Of a stretch of DNA of 64,000 nt, positions 11,879 through 24,440 are shown piece after piece. Source of the stretch: Saccopteryx bilineata. Taxonomy: Eukaryota > Chordata > Mammalia > Chiroptera > Emballonuridae. The stretch is taken from assembly GCF_036850765.1 (NCBI RefSeq), contig NC_089491.1, positions 126,370,766-126,434,765 on the forward strand, given 5' to 3'. Position numbers and translations under genes: made by a program. The notes beneath the pieces were generated by a model that was not told the DNA's origin, did not search any database, and saw only the letters and a program-made list of their open reading frames with translations. Every line of letters starts with the position of its first letter. Position 1 is the stretch's first letter.

Positions 11879-12230
11879 TTTTCTTTTTTATTAATGAGAG
11901 GTGGGGAGGCAGAGACAGATTCCCACATGATTGGGATCCACCCGGCAAGTCCCCTACCAGGTGATGCTCTGCCCATCTGGGCTGCTACTCAGTTGCTCAG
12001 TAACAGAGCTATTTTAATGCCTGAGGCAGAGGCCATGCAGCCATCCTCAGCACCAACCAACTTAGCTCAAACCATCCGAGCCACAGGAGAGGAAAAGAGA
12101 GAGAGATGGGGGTGGGGGTGGGGGTGGGGAGAAGCAGATGGTTGCTTCTGTGTGCCCTGACCGGGAATTAAGCCCAGGATTTCCACACAACCAGGCCAAT
12201 GCACTACCACTGAGCCAATTCACCGGGGCC
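11879..12230 (-). mobile_element. tRNA-derived SINE, second family, older copy
   Basis: The minus-strand head starts ggccccggtgaattggctcag and has a recognisable but diverged B box. The body contains aagcagatggttgcttctgtg (on plus) and the ggatccacccggcaag block, ending at a poly-T on plus. An 8-bp TSD, acaatttt, lies at 11871-11878 and 12231-12238. It carries an internal GGGGGT-type expansion at about 12108-12129. Confidence 0.8.
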
Positions 12231-12239
12231 ACAATTTTA

Positions 12240-12985
12240 CTATTCTAGTAGCTTTTCTTTTCTTGAACTTTGTATATATCTCACTACTCGACTTTGTGCA
12301 GAGCCCTGTTTCCCTTTGTTCCTTTTTGTTTAAGCTCTCAGTTACAATTTAACATTTTCCTACCAATCTTCTTCCAAACTAATCTTGAGCATACTAGTTC
12401 TTCAATAAACTGCACTTAAGGCCATACAATAAAAAGACATCAACATAATAGTTAGGATTCCTTGATCACAAACAATAGCATCTAGTTTGGTTAATATAAA
12501 CACAAAAGAATTTATGACTTCACTATTAGGGTTCTCAGAACTGACCATTAGGGAAACTGTGTTGAAGGCTATGAAGGCAGGAAGGACAGTAAATGTCTTG
12601 TAGCAGGAATCATTTGCCCTGGCTACTTCAGTGGGCATGAATAATGAATTTCAAATGTTTCTTCTATATTTGTGATACTAACTCAAGGTCTAGGTTCTGA
12701 AAAAGAGCAGCTGATTAGCTGGGCTAAGCTAATACACTCATGCCCTGAATTTACTGGGCTGTGAAAAGAAAGTAGTAGAGTATTTCTGTATTATGAGTCA
12801 CACATCTGAATTTACCATTCCACCGATACACAATGGAAAGGTAATTCTCCGAAAGAAAATCCAGGAGCTTCAGTAAGGGAAATTAAGGGAGTCTTCAAAA
12901 GTAGCAGCATCCACTATGTTGTGGCTTCTAATTGTTCTATGGTATTTTATCTTTCCCTCCTATAGGCACTTAGCATGTAATCTTG
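12240..12985. other. Anonymous intergenic DNA
   Basis: No gene or confident repeat. The part at about 12430-12620 may be an old repeat that I cannot name. Confidence 0.45.
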
Positions 12986-13140
12986 CCTATTCTGTAAATA
13001 CTTCACTGGGTTCCAAATTCTGGGAGGACAAAGAGCTATGTTTGTTCTGTGTATCATACCATGCACCTTCTGTACTTAACACAGGGTTTGGTATATATAA
13101 CAATGAACGCTAAATCAATGAAAAGATATTTTTTGATAAA
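12986..13140 (+). repeat. L2 LINE 3' end remnant
   Basis: The order of tctgggaggacaaagagct, cttaacacagggtttggtat and a tgaacgctaaatcaatgaa end follows the L2 3' UTR consensus (aggacaggg ... cagtgcctggc ... caataaatgaatg). Confidence 0.6.
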
Positions 13141-13394
13141 TTTGATCAGTCATATTACTAGTCTCTTGCTATACTTCTGTGGCAATAGCAGAAAACCTAC
13201 CTCAAACACACTTAATCAGTAATGAAAATTTATTAAGTCATATTTAATAGATCAGAGGTAGAACAGGTTTTAGCTTTCACCAGGGACCAGTTTCTTTCTC
13301 TGAGCTCAGCCTTATGCATAGTCAACATTTCCTCAGTGATTGTTTCCCCACAGTTTTGAAATGAATCCCAAGAGTTGCCAGAATTATGATGTCC

Positions 13395-13396
13395 GT

Positions 13397-13435
<39 letters not shown>

Positions 13436-13438
13436 TTT
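13395..13438. repeat. (TTTA)n microsatellite
   Basis: About eleven TTTA units in a row. Confidence 0.95.
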
Positions 13439-15567
13439 CCATCTGACAAAAGAGACAAGTTTGGGTCCAGAATTTGTGCAACACTAATGAGAATCATTCC
13501 TTTACACACTAGGTTGATCACATGGCTACTTCTGGACTAAATCTTTTCCCAGTAAGAGGCAATGAGCTTATTTTTCAGACTGGCACTAAGCTTGGCAGCC
13601 CACTTTACTGGGTCTATTTCACTTATTTATATAATTTAGAAAGTGGTAGAAAGGGAAGGTTTTTGGTGAGACTAGCAACAATTGTCCATATCACCGGTCA
13701 AGTTTTATGACCATGTGCTAAAATGTTTTGGGTATGACCCAAACATTTAGATTGTGCTGTTCTTGTATTCAGTTGCTATTTCTCTCTTTCAGAATCCTAG
13801 AGGAACTCATTAACAAAATGCTCTGTATGATCAAGAAGACATTTGCTCTGGAACAACAGATCTCTTCTGTAAGCTTGCTGTTTCCCCCTTTCCTTCTTTC
13901 TTCTTTGCCATGTCTGCCCAATGGAGATGGTAAGCAGACATCTACTCTCAGGAAAGGTTGTACAGAGATAGGAAAGTCTCTTAGTCTTGGCCCTTTGTAA
14001 AATCCTATGCTCTGATTCCTTAATTCCCACAACTACAATTTGTTTTTGCTGACACAGTTATGGACAGTGATGTACTAAGCCAGGGAAAAGGAAAAGACAG
14101 CCGAAATAGCTTTTTGACTAATCCCCAGAAGCCTGTATGTATTTCTTTACAGGTAAGATCAAATCCAGAGGGATGCTTTCTAGAGGATGTGACAACAGTT
14201 ACATTTATCAAAATACTATATAACGTATTGATCTTTCAAGGATGTTAATGGAGTGCAGCATTTAACCAATTCATTATCTTCATCTTCACTTGTTACTATT
14301 TATCTATTAACTATTGCATGCTATTATTAAGCATCTGTTTATTTTTAAAACATTAGGCCAGGCGCTTGCACATCATTGGTCAAGTACCAGTTCCTGCAAT
14401 TCTCTGAGAACATCTAGGAAGTATCAATCAAGGATTATATGAGAGAGAGATATGTTAGGATTACCTTAATTAAATATAATATACTTGAGAGCCTGAGTCA
14501 CGACTAAAGTAATGTATCATAAAAACCTTTCAGTGCTTGATATAAGTGAAATGCCACCTCACACAAGCCCACTAGTTTCCAAATTCTTTTGTGAAGAATG
14601 AAAGCTTACTTTCTTTTCTGCTAGCCTTAAATATACTTTTAACTGATGAATGGTTGTTAATGGACTTTTTAAGTTGTTTTTCCCTAGAACTGATATTTTA
14701 CCAAATCTGAATTTAGTAACAAAGGTTTAGGAGTGACTTTTAACCTGCTATTTATCCAGACATCTATTTTAAGATTTTAAATGATTCAAGTTCAAAACTA
14801 TGTGACTTTAAAATAGTCAATAAATTTTAGAAGGAAGTTCATGGCAAACAAAATGCTAGATTTTGGTCTATGAGAAACTAAGAACTTATTAAAAAACAAG
14901 TGACATTTTAACCTTAAGAGGTGGATTTTCTGAGTATAAACATGTATTTTCTACATGTAAACAATGTTCAACATCTGTTTTCAGGCTTTAATTTTCTTTC
15001 TCCATCTTGTTTTCTTTTTCTTTTTTTTTCTCACCTAAAAATCGATGATCCTTAAAAATTTGTCAATGGATTTCTGTCTTCCCTTAGGCAGGAAGGAGCC
15101 TTTAATCAGATTTGTTTTTTCTTGTGCTTACTCTATCTTTCATAGAGACAGCTAGATTTCTGCAACAATTGTCAGCTAGCCTGGATAAACTGTGATTGTA
15201 TGCAGAGTCTGTGAACATTCTCAGAAATTAGTGTTTTAAATTGAAAAATAATTACATTTTGGAAATAAGAGGGAAAAACTTCTTAAGGCAATAAAATGTC
15301 TTAAAATGTCTTTGCACTGTGTCCATTTCATTATATAAATATATTATATTTTTAAACTATATATATATATCATGAACATCAATGGCATCTGAGTGAAAGT
15401 ATGCTATGAATTCTGAGGGATGTCTTCTGCCTTTATAATGGCTTACTTTAGACATTTCTAAGGGTTTCCTTATAAGAATGCTAACAATACTAACAAGGTA
15501 GGTGCAACTTAAAAAGATATCCTTGATAAATCATAAGAGATTGCCCATTATATTCTACTTTCTGCAA
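13439..15567. other. Anonymous intergenic DNA, no gene recognised
   Basis: About 2.1 kb of non-coding sequence. Several overlapping short frames around 13728-14248 lack domains and lie on both strands, as expected by chance. A short AT dinucleotide run lies at about 15358-15370. No repeat is named with confidence. Confidence 0.5.
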
Positions 15568-15574
15568 AGCATTT

Positions 15575-15962
15575 TTTTTTTCATTTTTCTGAAGCTGGAA
15601 ACAGGGAGAGACAGTCAGACAGACTCCTGCATGCGCCCTACCAGGATCCACCCGGCACGCCCACCATGGGGCGACGCTCTGCCCACCAGGGGGCGATGCT
15701 CTGCCCATCCTGGGTCGCCATGTTGCGACCAGAGCCACTCTAGCACCTGGGGCAGCGGCCAAGGAGCCACCCCCAGCACCCGGGCCATCTTTGCTCCAAT
15801 GGAGCCTTGGCTGCGGGAAGGGAAGAGAGAGACAGAGAGGAAAGCGCAGTGGAGGGGTGGAGAAGCAAATGGGCGCTTCTCCTGTGTGCCCTGGCCGGGA
15901 ATCGAACCCGGGTCCTCCGCACGCTAGGCCGATGCTCTACCGCTGAGCCAACCGGCCAGGGC
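15575..15962 (-). mobile_element. tRNA-derived SINE, second family, young copy
   Basis: On the minus strand this is the cleanest copy of the family. The head is gccctggccggttggctcag with B-box-type ggttcgattcc. Then come aggagaagcgcccatttgc and atggagcaaagatggccc-type blocks, a GC-rich body with gggcgatgctctgcccatc on plus, and a cttcagaaaaatg poly-A tail. A duplication of about 9-10 bp (agcattttt) is visible near 15568-15577 and at 15963-15971. Reading frames of up to 141 codons on both strands are by-products of its GC richness. Confidence 0.88.
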
Positions 15963-16094
15963 AGCATTTTTAATTTCAATATCTGTGTAACTTCCCTGTT
16001 CTTTCTAGATATTATGTGTTACGGGGCTTTTTATTACCCTCTATCATAATACTTCTGTTTGTGGTTGCACCCAGAACATGAACATGGTGAGGCC

Positions 16095-16960
16095 AATTCC
16101 CCCACCCATTTTTTTCTTTTTTTAACGTGGAGACTGACGACACCACACATATACCAAAAGAATATGAAAAGCTTTATTACTCACATAATGAGGCTTTCCA
16201 AGGAGAACAGGGCAGGCACCCAAGCCAGCATGGAATGGCTTGAGCAATGGGATGGATGATGGTTTTTATTGTGTTGAGGGGTAGGGCTGTGGTGAGAGTT
16301 CTGTGCATGGCTCTGAGTCAGCACGGGTTGAACTTCCCCATAGATATCAAGACAAGGAATGCCTGGGTCTTCTTGTTGGCTTGCCTAGATGGAGGGAAAG
16401 AAAGGAAGGGGTTGAGGTGAGGATGGGACCTGAAAGATTTCAGTGTTCAAACATCAAAAATGGAGGAAGTCTCTTTACTGCTGTAAATGAAAGTCTGCAT
16501 TCAGAGATTTTTTTAAATGAATTAAAAATGTTTAAGAGTTTAAAAACCAAATGTATTATGGAGAACTTGTTTAGGTTTTTAAAAACATTTAAAAATATCT
16601 ATAAACATAAATTCAGGCTTGTAGAAAGGCTACCCAGCAGAAAGCCAGGCTTTCGCTCACACCATTCTCTCCAAGTCTTCCCTCCTGAGGTAAAGCTGTG
16701 TGTGTGAGTCAGAGCCGGTACTTTATGGTCTGCTCTTCCTCTCTCTAGTGTCTACCTCTCCAGCTCTTGTGTTCCATGGACAGCCATCATCCTCTTTTCT
16801 GTGGTGGCTGCCTGTATTACTCTCCCAGTGTTACCAATTTCCTCCAATTCCCTGACCTCTACGGTCTTTTGGCAATAAAGCTCCTTCAGCTTCTTGAGAT
16901 TTGCTCAGTTTATTTTGAGGGCTTCCCATTGGCAGAACTGTTGAACCTCTAGGTACACTT
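16095..16960. mobile_element. LTR-like remnant(s) with opposed polyadenylation signals
   Basis: Near 16165 the minus strand reads gtgagtaataaagctttt, and near 16875 the plus strand reads ggcaataaagctccttcag. Both resemble AATAAA signals with the AAGCTT-type context common in retroviral LTRs. The region between is not AT-rich and shows no gene. It may be two LTR fragments in opposite orientation, or one LTR with a chance signal. No TSD was found. Frames 16303-16707 and 16767-16952 show no domain. Confidence 0.35.
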
Positions 16961-18160
16961 TTATCCCCCTTTACACTTGAGCTCTCTCTTCTTCCTTAGA
17001 GGGGCTGTGGGGTGCAGGGAATGGTACCAAAGGGGTGCGGGTCAGATTATAGGTAGCACCTCCTATTGGACTTGGACCCACTCTTCCACATTCCATTCCT
17101 TGTTACCCCATCTCACCCATTTTGTTACTTTTTCACTCTTGTAAACTTCTTCTTTACTGAGTTCCTCTTTCTGCTTTCCTTCCAAGTCAGCTTCCACTGG
17201 GGTTCTCAGTCCATTAGGTAGGCATTTACCTACCTCTACTTCATTTATAAGCTGAGTTTAACTTTCTTACCCATAGGATTTCTGGGCCCCAGGCAAGTCA
17301 ATGATGTGACGGAAAAATTTATTTCCGTGTCCCCAAACATTATGTGACATGAAAAGAGGAAACTGTCAAAATAGACTAAGAGATGGGAAAATAACCAAGA
17401 GGTTATATTATAGAAGTCAGGTGAAAATGTGTTTATAAAGGGACTGATGAACTATGTCACATGTACTGAGAGACTGAATAAAATGAGGCCTGAGAATTGA
17501 GAAAGCTTGGCAGAGTAGAGGTCAACGCTCATGCTGGATATCAGCATTGTCAGTGAGTTTTGAGCATACATCCCTACAGAAAGTGTTTAAGTGAGAACAA
17601 GAAGAGAGAGATTGGAGACTATTGAATATGAGCAATACTTCTAAGAATTTGTGCTTATGAAGAAGGCAGGAGAGAGAGAGAGATCAGTGCATTGCAAAGG
17701 CAATGGCTTTGAGTAGTAAAACGAGAATATGATTGATGAGATTGGTGATGCAGGCGAAGGAGTGGGCCTTAGAGAGGATCATGAGTCATTCAACCACTCT
17801 AACAGAAGGGAAAGTGGAGGAAACAGAGAAATAGGGACAGATGCCAGCAGTTTAGTGGGAAGCACTAAAGGGATTCTCTGCTGATTACTTCCTTTTCACA
17901 GTGAAATAAAAAGTAAGTCACTGGTATACACTTATGCTTAGGTTGAAGGTATAAAGTTTATGACATCATTTGAATTAAAATCGTCAATATTTTTCTCCCT
18001 TTAAGAGAAACTTCCCTTCAGAATTTTTAGTATAAAAATCACTTTTGGGGGAGTGGGGAACTCCTCTACGATTTATTTAAATATTCTTCTATGGTTGGAC
18101 ATAAAAATTTTTACATTTTTTTGTTATACATATCATATACATAAATCTTTTTACTTATGT
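16961..18160. other. Anonymous intergenic DNA
   Basis: No gene. The purine-rich part at 17400-17850 may be an old LINE or ERV relic, but I cannot name it. Confidence 0.45.
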
Positions 18161-18164
18161 TTTT

Positions 18165-18528
18165 TATTTAATTATTTATTTATTTTAGTAGAGGGAAAGA
18201 CTGAGAGACAAAGACAGGAAGGGAAAGAAACAGGAAGAGAGATGAGAAGCATCAGCTCATAATTATGTCACTTTTTAGTAGTTCATTGATTGCTTCTCAT
18301 ATGTGCCTTGTTGGGGGTGGGGTGCTCAAGCAAAGCCAGTGACTCCTTGCTCAAGCCAGTGACCTTGAGCTTCAAGCTTGCAACCTTTGGGCTCAAGCCA
18401 GAGACCATGGGGTCATGTCTGATTCCATGCTCAAGCCTGCGACCCAGTGCTCATGCTTGTGAGCCTGCACTCAAGTCAGCAACCTTGAGGTTTTGAACCT
18501 GTATTCACTGCTCCACCATTAGTCAGGC
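18165..18528 (-). mobile_element. tRNA-derived SINE, long form, diverged
   Basis: The minus strand begins gcctgactaatggtggagcag. It carries repeated gctcaagc and gcttgag blocks characteristic of the long form, and ends in an A-rich tail (T-rich on plus around 18160-18190). It is diverged, with no clear TSD. Confidence 0.75.
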
Positions 18529-18536
18529 TATTATTT

Positions 18537-18744
18537 TATTTTATTTTTTTAATTTATTGATTTTACAAAGAGGAAAAGGATCTGAGATTGAGAGAGAGAA
18601 AGAGAGAGAAACATCGACCACTTACTATGTTCCACTTACTATACATTTATTGATTGATTCTTGTATGTGCCCTGACAGGATCAAACTGGCAACCTTGGTG
18701 TATCAGGTGTGATGCTACAATCAATTGAGCTACCCTACCAGGGC
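18537..18744 (-). mobile_element. tRNA-derived SINE, older VES-like copy
   Basis: Minus-strand head with tggtagggtagctcaattg, a B-box-like gatcctgtcagggcacatac region, then a tail of gagagaga tracts on plus and an A-rich end. It lies directly beside the SINE at 18165-18528 with only a short T-rich spacer. Confidence 0.65.
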
Positions 18745-18824
18745 AACCTCTTAATTTTTTTTTCTTAGACTAATTTCTAGAAGTAGAGTTATTGTGTCAA
18801 AAGGTCTGGAAGTATTTTTTGTTT

Positions 18825-18897
18825 TTGTTTTTGTTTAAATACAGTTGTTATACAATACTATATTAATTATATTAGTTTCAGGTACACAATATGAGGG
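18825..18897 (-). mobile_element. L1 3' end fragment
   Basis: The phrase acagttgttatacaatac, then attagtttcaggtacaca, matches the inverted 3' end of older mammalian L1 elements. The fragment is only about 70 bp. Confidence 0.5.
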
Positions 18898-18899
18898 AG

Positions 18900-19575
18900 A
18901 CACATTTGAATCAGGTGGGCTCAAATCAGAAAGATTGCAAATTAGTGATGAACCACCTGAAACACTTCTGTAACTGGTTTTTATTTATTTATTTTTAAAA
19001 CTCTCACACATTTTAAAATTGTTTTCTTTATTTAAATAAGAAGATTTCATTCAAACCAAATTTTACGCTTATTCAAACCAAATTTATTCAAACCAATTTT
19101 ACATTTATCAAAATAAAATGGATTTTCTAAAAGCACCAAGCCTGTGTTTCCTGCAGGAACTATCAGGATGGAATTGAATTAGCCTTAAGACAAGACACTC
19201 AAGTTTCTTTCTCATCTCCAATCTTCTACATTATTACCTGACATCTGGCTTGATTTAGTCTTTCAGTTTACCTTTCTGGCCCTGTAAATGGTTTGAAATT
19301 GAGGCCCAGGCATCAGGGCACAACTCCAGAGGGCATCTTCACTTTGCAGTGTCTGTGAATAATACCACTGGAGTTGTGCCCTGGGGAGATTTCCAGCCTA
19401 ACAAATATTTGCAGCTACTCTTCTGATGCCCACCGGGGAGATATACAGCTGAAGAGCAAATCCTGAAAGACTGGTTCTCATACCTCAGCCTGTTTCTATT
19501 TGTTACGCCACATTTTTCTGAAGAAAAATCTCTGCAATGTGATTTTTTCCTTCAAAGCCTGCAATAACTTGAATT
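18900..19575. other. Anonymous intergenic DNA
   Basis: No recognised gene or repeat. There is a short tandem-like duplication around 19045-19110, where attcaaaccaaatttta is repeated. Confidence 0.45.
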
Positions 19576-19577
19576 GC

Positions 19578-19975
19578 ATTGTCCCTAAAGGTATGCATGT
19601 TGGAGTCCTAATCTTTAGTACTTGTGAATATGTCTCGTTTGGAAATAGGGTTTTTGCAGATGTAATTGCAATGCAAACTGAGATGAAATCATACCGGATT
19701 GGATTAGGGTGGCCCTAAATCCAGTCATTGATGTCCTTTTAAGAAGAGAACCAGCTGCAGATATACTTGGGGAGAAGGGGCCCTGACAGAGGCAAAGATG
19801 GGACATATGCAGCCAAGGTAAGTAGAGACAAGGAAGTATTCTTTCTTACGGCCTCAGGTGGGAGCAAGATGTAATGACAATTGATTCCAAAATTTTTGCC
19901 TTTTGAAGTGTGAGAGTAAATTCTTGTTTTTAAAGCCACACAATTTGTGACAAATTGTTAGCAGCCCTCCACAAC
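19578..19975 (+). mobile_element. MaLR (MLT1/MST-type) LTR
   Basis: Characteristic order of MaLR LTR blocks: tgcatgttggagtcctaatc, atagggtttttgcagatgta, gattagggtggccctaaatcc, gtccttttaagaagaga, and near the end gccacacaatttgtgacaaa and ttagcagccctcc. This is a fairly complete ancient solo LTR. The weakly coding-looking frames on its minus strand are not genes. Confidence 0.8.
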
Positions 19976-20516
19976 TAATTATAGAGTTTTAAACTTTTTT
20001 CCATAAATAAATTTTTAAAAAATTCTCAATTACTTTTTTCCTAAGACTCTGGAAGATCTTGATATTCAGTATTGATAGTTTATCTTCTTATTTGAAAGAG
20101 CTTTGGTTTTCATGATTAAGAGGAATCCTGCATTTGAATTATGCTTATTGTCTTTTATCAAAGCTGAAGTAATTTAAACTTCCTAGGCAATCCAGCCTCA
20201 CTTTTCTTCATTGAAATCTATACATGCCTTTAGTTCTCACATTATATAATTGCAGATTTAAAAAAAATGAGGTACCATGCTGTGTTCTTTAATTTTTGGA
20301 CTATAAGTTGTACATGATACAGTTATGCTACCTAGTAATTGAAGAGTTTCATTCTCCTAATACATTTAGGAAAGACTCAGGATGAGCTTATTATTAGTTT
20401 TAGTGAATAAAGACAAAGACCATCAAAATTAGTTTGTTTGTTTGTTTTTGTTAAAAATCAATACTGAAAACATTGCCTAGGCGCATTTCACCAGGTATAG
20501 AATTTATATTAAAAAA
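19976..20516. other. Anonymous intergenic DNA upstream of L1-A
   Basis: AT-rich and non-coding, with no repeat identified. The L1-A insertion point is at its right edge. Confidence 0.5.
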
Positions 20517-23090
20517 GGAGGGAGAGTCCAAGATGGCGACGGAGTAGGCTGACATTCCAGCTGCCACCTCCCAGGACCAATTTGGATTTTACAACTTAAT
20601 TTAAGAACAATCATCTTGAAAAACCAACTTTGAATTAAAAGAAGAGGACTCTATAACCAAGGATCACAGAAGAAGCCACACTGAGAAAGGTAGGAAGATT
20701 GGAGACGCAGAAAAGGCTGCCCCGCTCCCAGGAGTGAGGGCTGCTGAGGGTACAAAGGGACTCTCACTGTGGGGATGGTTGCTCTGAGAGGTGTGGGTTT
20801 TCAGCTCCAGACCTAGATCCCCAGCCTAGAACCCCAGAGCCTAGAAGAGGTGCCCAGACAGCATTTGGCAGTAAAAAGAGCAAGGTTTCTGGTCTGCGAA
20901 AAGAGACTGGTCTTTCTGAGATGCAGACTCCATCTTAAAAGCCACTTACCCAGGGCTCTGTTGGAGGGATAGCTGAGAGGACTAGAGTTGCATGAGGAAA
21001 GTATAAAGTTGGAGGTCCAGGGAGAGACACTGTGGGGGATAACCACCAGAACCCCTGTGCTGAGTCATTTTCCAATACTGCAGTCACCATATTTGTTAGG
21101 TGGTGCATCCCCTTTGTGTGGCATCAGCCTGGATAAAAGCAACTGCTCCACCATTGGGAGCCTATCCTACCCCAGTCATGCTGATAGATCATTCTGAGAG
21201 GTGAGGAAGCAGGGGGCATGTAATTGTCTCAGTTTTCTGGTGTTAAGACCAGAGAGCATTCCCCCACAAGCTCCCGACTATAAGACTGGTACTTCCACCT
21301 CATAGGAGACTCATTAGAAACTATCCAGAAAGCAGGCAAACCACACCTCTGGGTCTCAGAGGCCATACCCACCAGACTCCTAGGGCCACACCCTACTGAG
21401 GTTTGTGAAAAAAGTCTGGACAGATTGATAGCTGAGGCCAAGGGTCGGAGCCACATCCACCACCTTTTTTAATCCCTGAATTGCTGGAGGTGCTAGACTA
21501 TAGCAGAGGTTTTTTTCAGTGGCTGAGCCCAAGAAGCAGCCAAAAGACAGAGGCTGCTGGAGGCAGGACTCAGGGAAACTTGGCTTATTAAGTGGACTTT
21601 CTCCCAGGCCTAGTGTGGATAAAAAGCAGCCTAGGAGTGCAGCTTGGTATTTCTATGTACACCTGGGCCCAGCAGAGGCACCCACAAACCCTGGATTGCT
21701 TATAGCTCCAAGAAGGTTACTGAGAGCCAGTCACAGGCAGTGTCTCTCCCTGTTCTGCACTAGGTCTGCCAGGGAGGCCCAGGGCTGGCATGTCCAGGGG
21801 CCAGCTATGAAAAGCATAAGTTCAGGACCTACCAACCCTTGCTAGAGTGGTATCCTAAAGAAAAATTCCTCACACCTGGCCCAACTGAGGCGAGTTCAAC
21901 TCTGTGATCAGCACTGGAACAGCGGCTCATGTACATTGGATAGGGTGAGTTTCACAGTCGTTGGCCTGAGTGCTAGATATCCAGCCCTGCGGGGCTAGAT
22001 TCCACCAGGGAAGGGAGAGAGGCTTGAAACATGGACATTTAATGTGTGAGTCTCCTTGAGTCTATTGTTGGATCACGTTGAGAGGTTTAAAACATTTGGC
22101 ACAGCCAGCCCATTGAGAGAACTTTCTCAGTCTCCCTCCCTGATACCAGGGTCTCATCAGCTGAAAAAACTTCTGCAGAAGGGACTGTCAGCCACACTTG
22201 GTCTGAAGCTACTGCTTACCTTGTTGGGGAGAAATAAAATTTGGGTATTCAGCAGTGGCTGTGGGATTAAGCTCAGGACTAGGGACTACATTTTCTGTAC
22301 TAGCTTCTGACCAAGAGACCCCCTGAAATCGGGGGGTCCCACTAATGTTGTATTCACAACCTCAGCTACCCTAACCCACCAAGTATGCAACCTGTAGAGG
22401 GGTTGGTTGGGTGAGGTCAATCTGAGCCCACATTACAGTCTTATTACAGAAGACTCTGTGGGAAGACCAGAGAGCTGCAAGAGGAGGATGAGAAGCTGAA
22501 AAATGGAGACAAATCTTACAGAGCTTGGAGCTTTTACAGAGCTGCTGTCATCTCTAAGCAGGCAGAAGCTGATCTTTATACAACACTTGGCCCCTCCCAC
22601 ACTACCGAGGCACAGAAAATGCAGACATAAACAGCAAAAAGTGCAGTAGCTGCAGATAGGTAGCCCATAGAAGGTTACATAAAACAGCTGATGCCAACTC
22701 AACAAGATCTAGAGCCAACACAACTAGTAGCTGGTGGCAGACTGCACTTACCATAGAGTCAGTTACCTACACAAGCAGCATGCCCAAAGGTGGAGTCTAG
22801 GAGGCACCAGACACTGTGGAGAATGATTACACACAACAGGACAGATATTGCAAAGTATTTAATACACTTTATCAAGGTTGAACCAGGCTGAAGGGATAAC
22901 CATACCCATGAAAGGACCAACTCCATGTAATATTCATATACAATAAAAGGGAAAATAGTACCCTTAAGAAACATTCCTAGAACAAGAAAAGCAGGTGGCC
23001 TGGAGGTACCACTGAGCCCTTCTTCTTTATAAAGACACCACAAATATCAAAGTCAGACAGCACTTTCTAATGTACAGACAAAATGGGAAG
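20517..23090 (+). promoter_or_regulatory. L1-A 5' UTR (long leader, relic promoter)
   Basis: The stretch upstream of ORF1 is about 2.6 kb, longer than the roughly 0.9 kb leader typical of human L1. It begins with aagatggcgacgg, similar to the YY1-type start site of other L1s. Reading frames in it (20988-21197, 21519-21845, 22056-22310) have no recognised domain. Promoter activity is inferred only from position. Confidence 0.7.
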
Positions 23091-23721
23091 ACTGAAATGT
23101 GACCCAAATAAATCAACAAGAGATATCCCCAGAAAAAGTACTGAATAAGATGGAAGTAACCAAACTACCAGATGCAGAGTTTAAAATAATAATATTTAGA
23201 ATGCATAAGAATCTTAGAGCAACAATGGATGGACATATTAAACACCTAAATAAAGAGATAGCAGGCATCAAAAAAGACATTGAAATCATAAAAAAGAACC
23301 AGTCACAAATGACAAATACAATATCAGAAATGAAGACTGCACTAGAAGGAATCAACAGCAGAATGGATGAAGTAAAGGATTGAATCAGTGATTTAGAGGA
23401 TAAGAAAAATGAAAGCAGAGCAGCAAAAAAGAAAAGAAGCTCAAAAAGACTGAGGAAACTCTAAGAGAGCTCTGTGACAACATGAAGAGAAACAACATCC
23501 ACATCATAGGAGTTCCTGAAGGAGAAGAGAAAAAAGAAGGGATAGAGAAATCATATCAAAGAAAGGTTTGAAGAAATCATAGCTGGAAACTTCCCTAAAT
23601 TAATAAAGGAAAAGGTCACACAAGTTCAAGAAGAACAGAGAGTCTCATTAAAGAGGAGCCAAAGGAGGCCTAGAGCAAGACACATCATAATTAAAGTGCC
23701 AAAGTTAAGAGACAAAGAAAG

Positions 23722-24056
23722 CCGGCCAGGGCACACAGGAGAAGCGCCCATTTGCTTCTCCACCCCTCCGCCGCACTTTCCCTCTCTGTCTCTCTCTTCC
23801 CCTCCTGCAGCCAAGGCTCCATTGGAGCAAAGATGGCCCGGGTGCTGGGGATGGCTCTGTGGCCTCTGCCCCAGGCGCTAGAGTGGCTCTGGTCGCAACA
23901 TGGCAACGCCCAGGATGGGCAGAGCATCGCCCCCTGATGGGAAGAGTGTCGCCCCTGGTGGGCGTGCCGGGTGGATCCTGGTCGGGCGCATGCGGGAGTC
24001 TGTCTGACTGTCTCTCCCTGTTTCCAGCTTCAGAAAAATGAAAAAAAAAAAAAAGA
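23722..24056 (+). mobile_element. 5'-truncated SINE (second family) inside L1-A ORF1
   Basis: It starts abruptly at ccggccagggcacacagg, so the tRNA-like head with the A box is absent. The rest of the family body follows through to cttcagaaaaatg and a poly-A. It is flanked by a perfect 13-bp TSD, gagacaaagaaag, at 23709-23721 and 24057-24069. The truncation must therefore have happened during insertion, as in 5'-truncated LINE copies. Confidence 0.92.
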
Positions 24057-24276
24057 GAGACAAAGAAAGAATACTAAAAGCTGCAAGAAAAAAGCAGTTA
24101 ATTACCTACAGAGGAGCCCCCATAAGGATGACATCTGATTTCTCAACAGAAACACTTGAGGCCAGAGAGATTGGCATGAAATATTTAAAGTGATACAAAA
24201 CAAGAACCTACAACCAAAAATTCTTTATTCAACAAGGCTATCATTTAAAATTGAAAGAGAAAAAAAGCTTCACAGA

Positions 24277-24278
<2 letters not shown>

Positions 24279-24318
<40 letters not shown>
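24279..24318. repeat. (CA)n microsatellite inside L1-A
   Basis: About 20 CA units within the ORF1 C-terminal tail, apparently an expansion after insertion. Confidence 0.95.
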
Positions 24319-24321
<3 letters not shown>

Positions 24322-24440
24322 CCCCTCAAAGAATTCATTACAACCAAAACCAGTGCTTCAAGAAATATTAAGGGGTCTGCTGTAAAAAGAGCAAAGGGAA
24401 AAAAATCAAGAAAAAGAGGATTATAGATTTAAAGAATAAA

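Larger units (their letters stand above)
23090..24424 (+). pseudogene. L1-A ORF1 (ORF1p RNA-binding protein), broken
   Basis: ORF1p is the trimeric RNA-binding protein of L1. The N-terminal portion is readable at 23099-23383, with a heptad-like coiled coil (HLNKEIAGIKKDIEIIKKNQ). The frame then shifts near 23430 and meets stops. A SINE interrupts at 23722-24056. Beyond it, the C-terminal domain resumes (ILKAARKKQLITYRGAPIRM near 24070). A (CA)n tract lies inside the last part, followed by a tail ending at 24426. The true start codon is unclear because of frameshifts. Confidence 0.8.

Noticed and set aside
15502..15927. 141-codon frame and overlapping minus-strand frames
   Set aside because: They lie in a GC-rich SINE. 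The same frames recur in the copies at 23722, 45249 and 56320.
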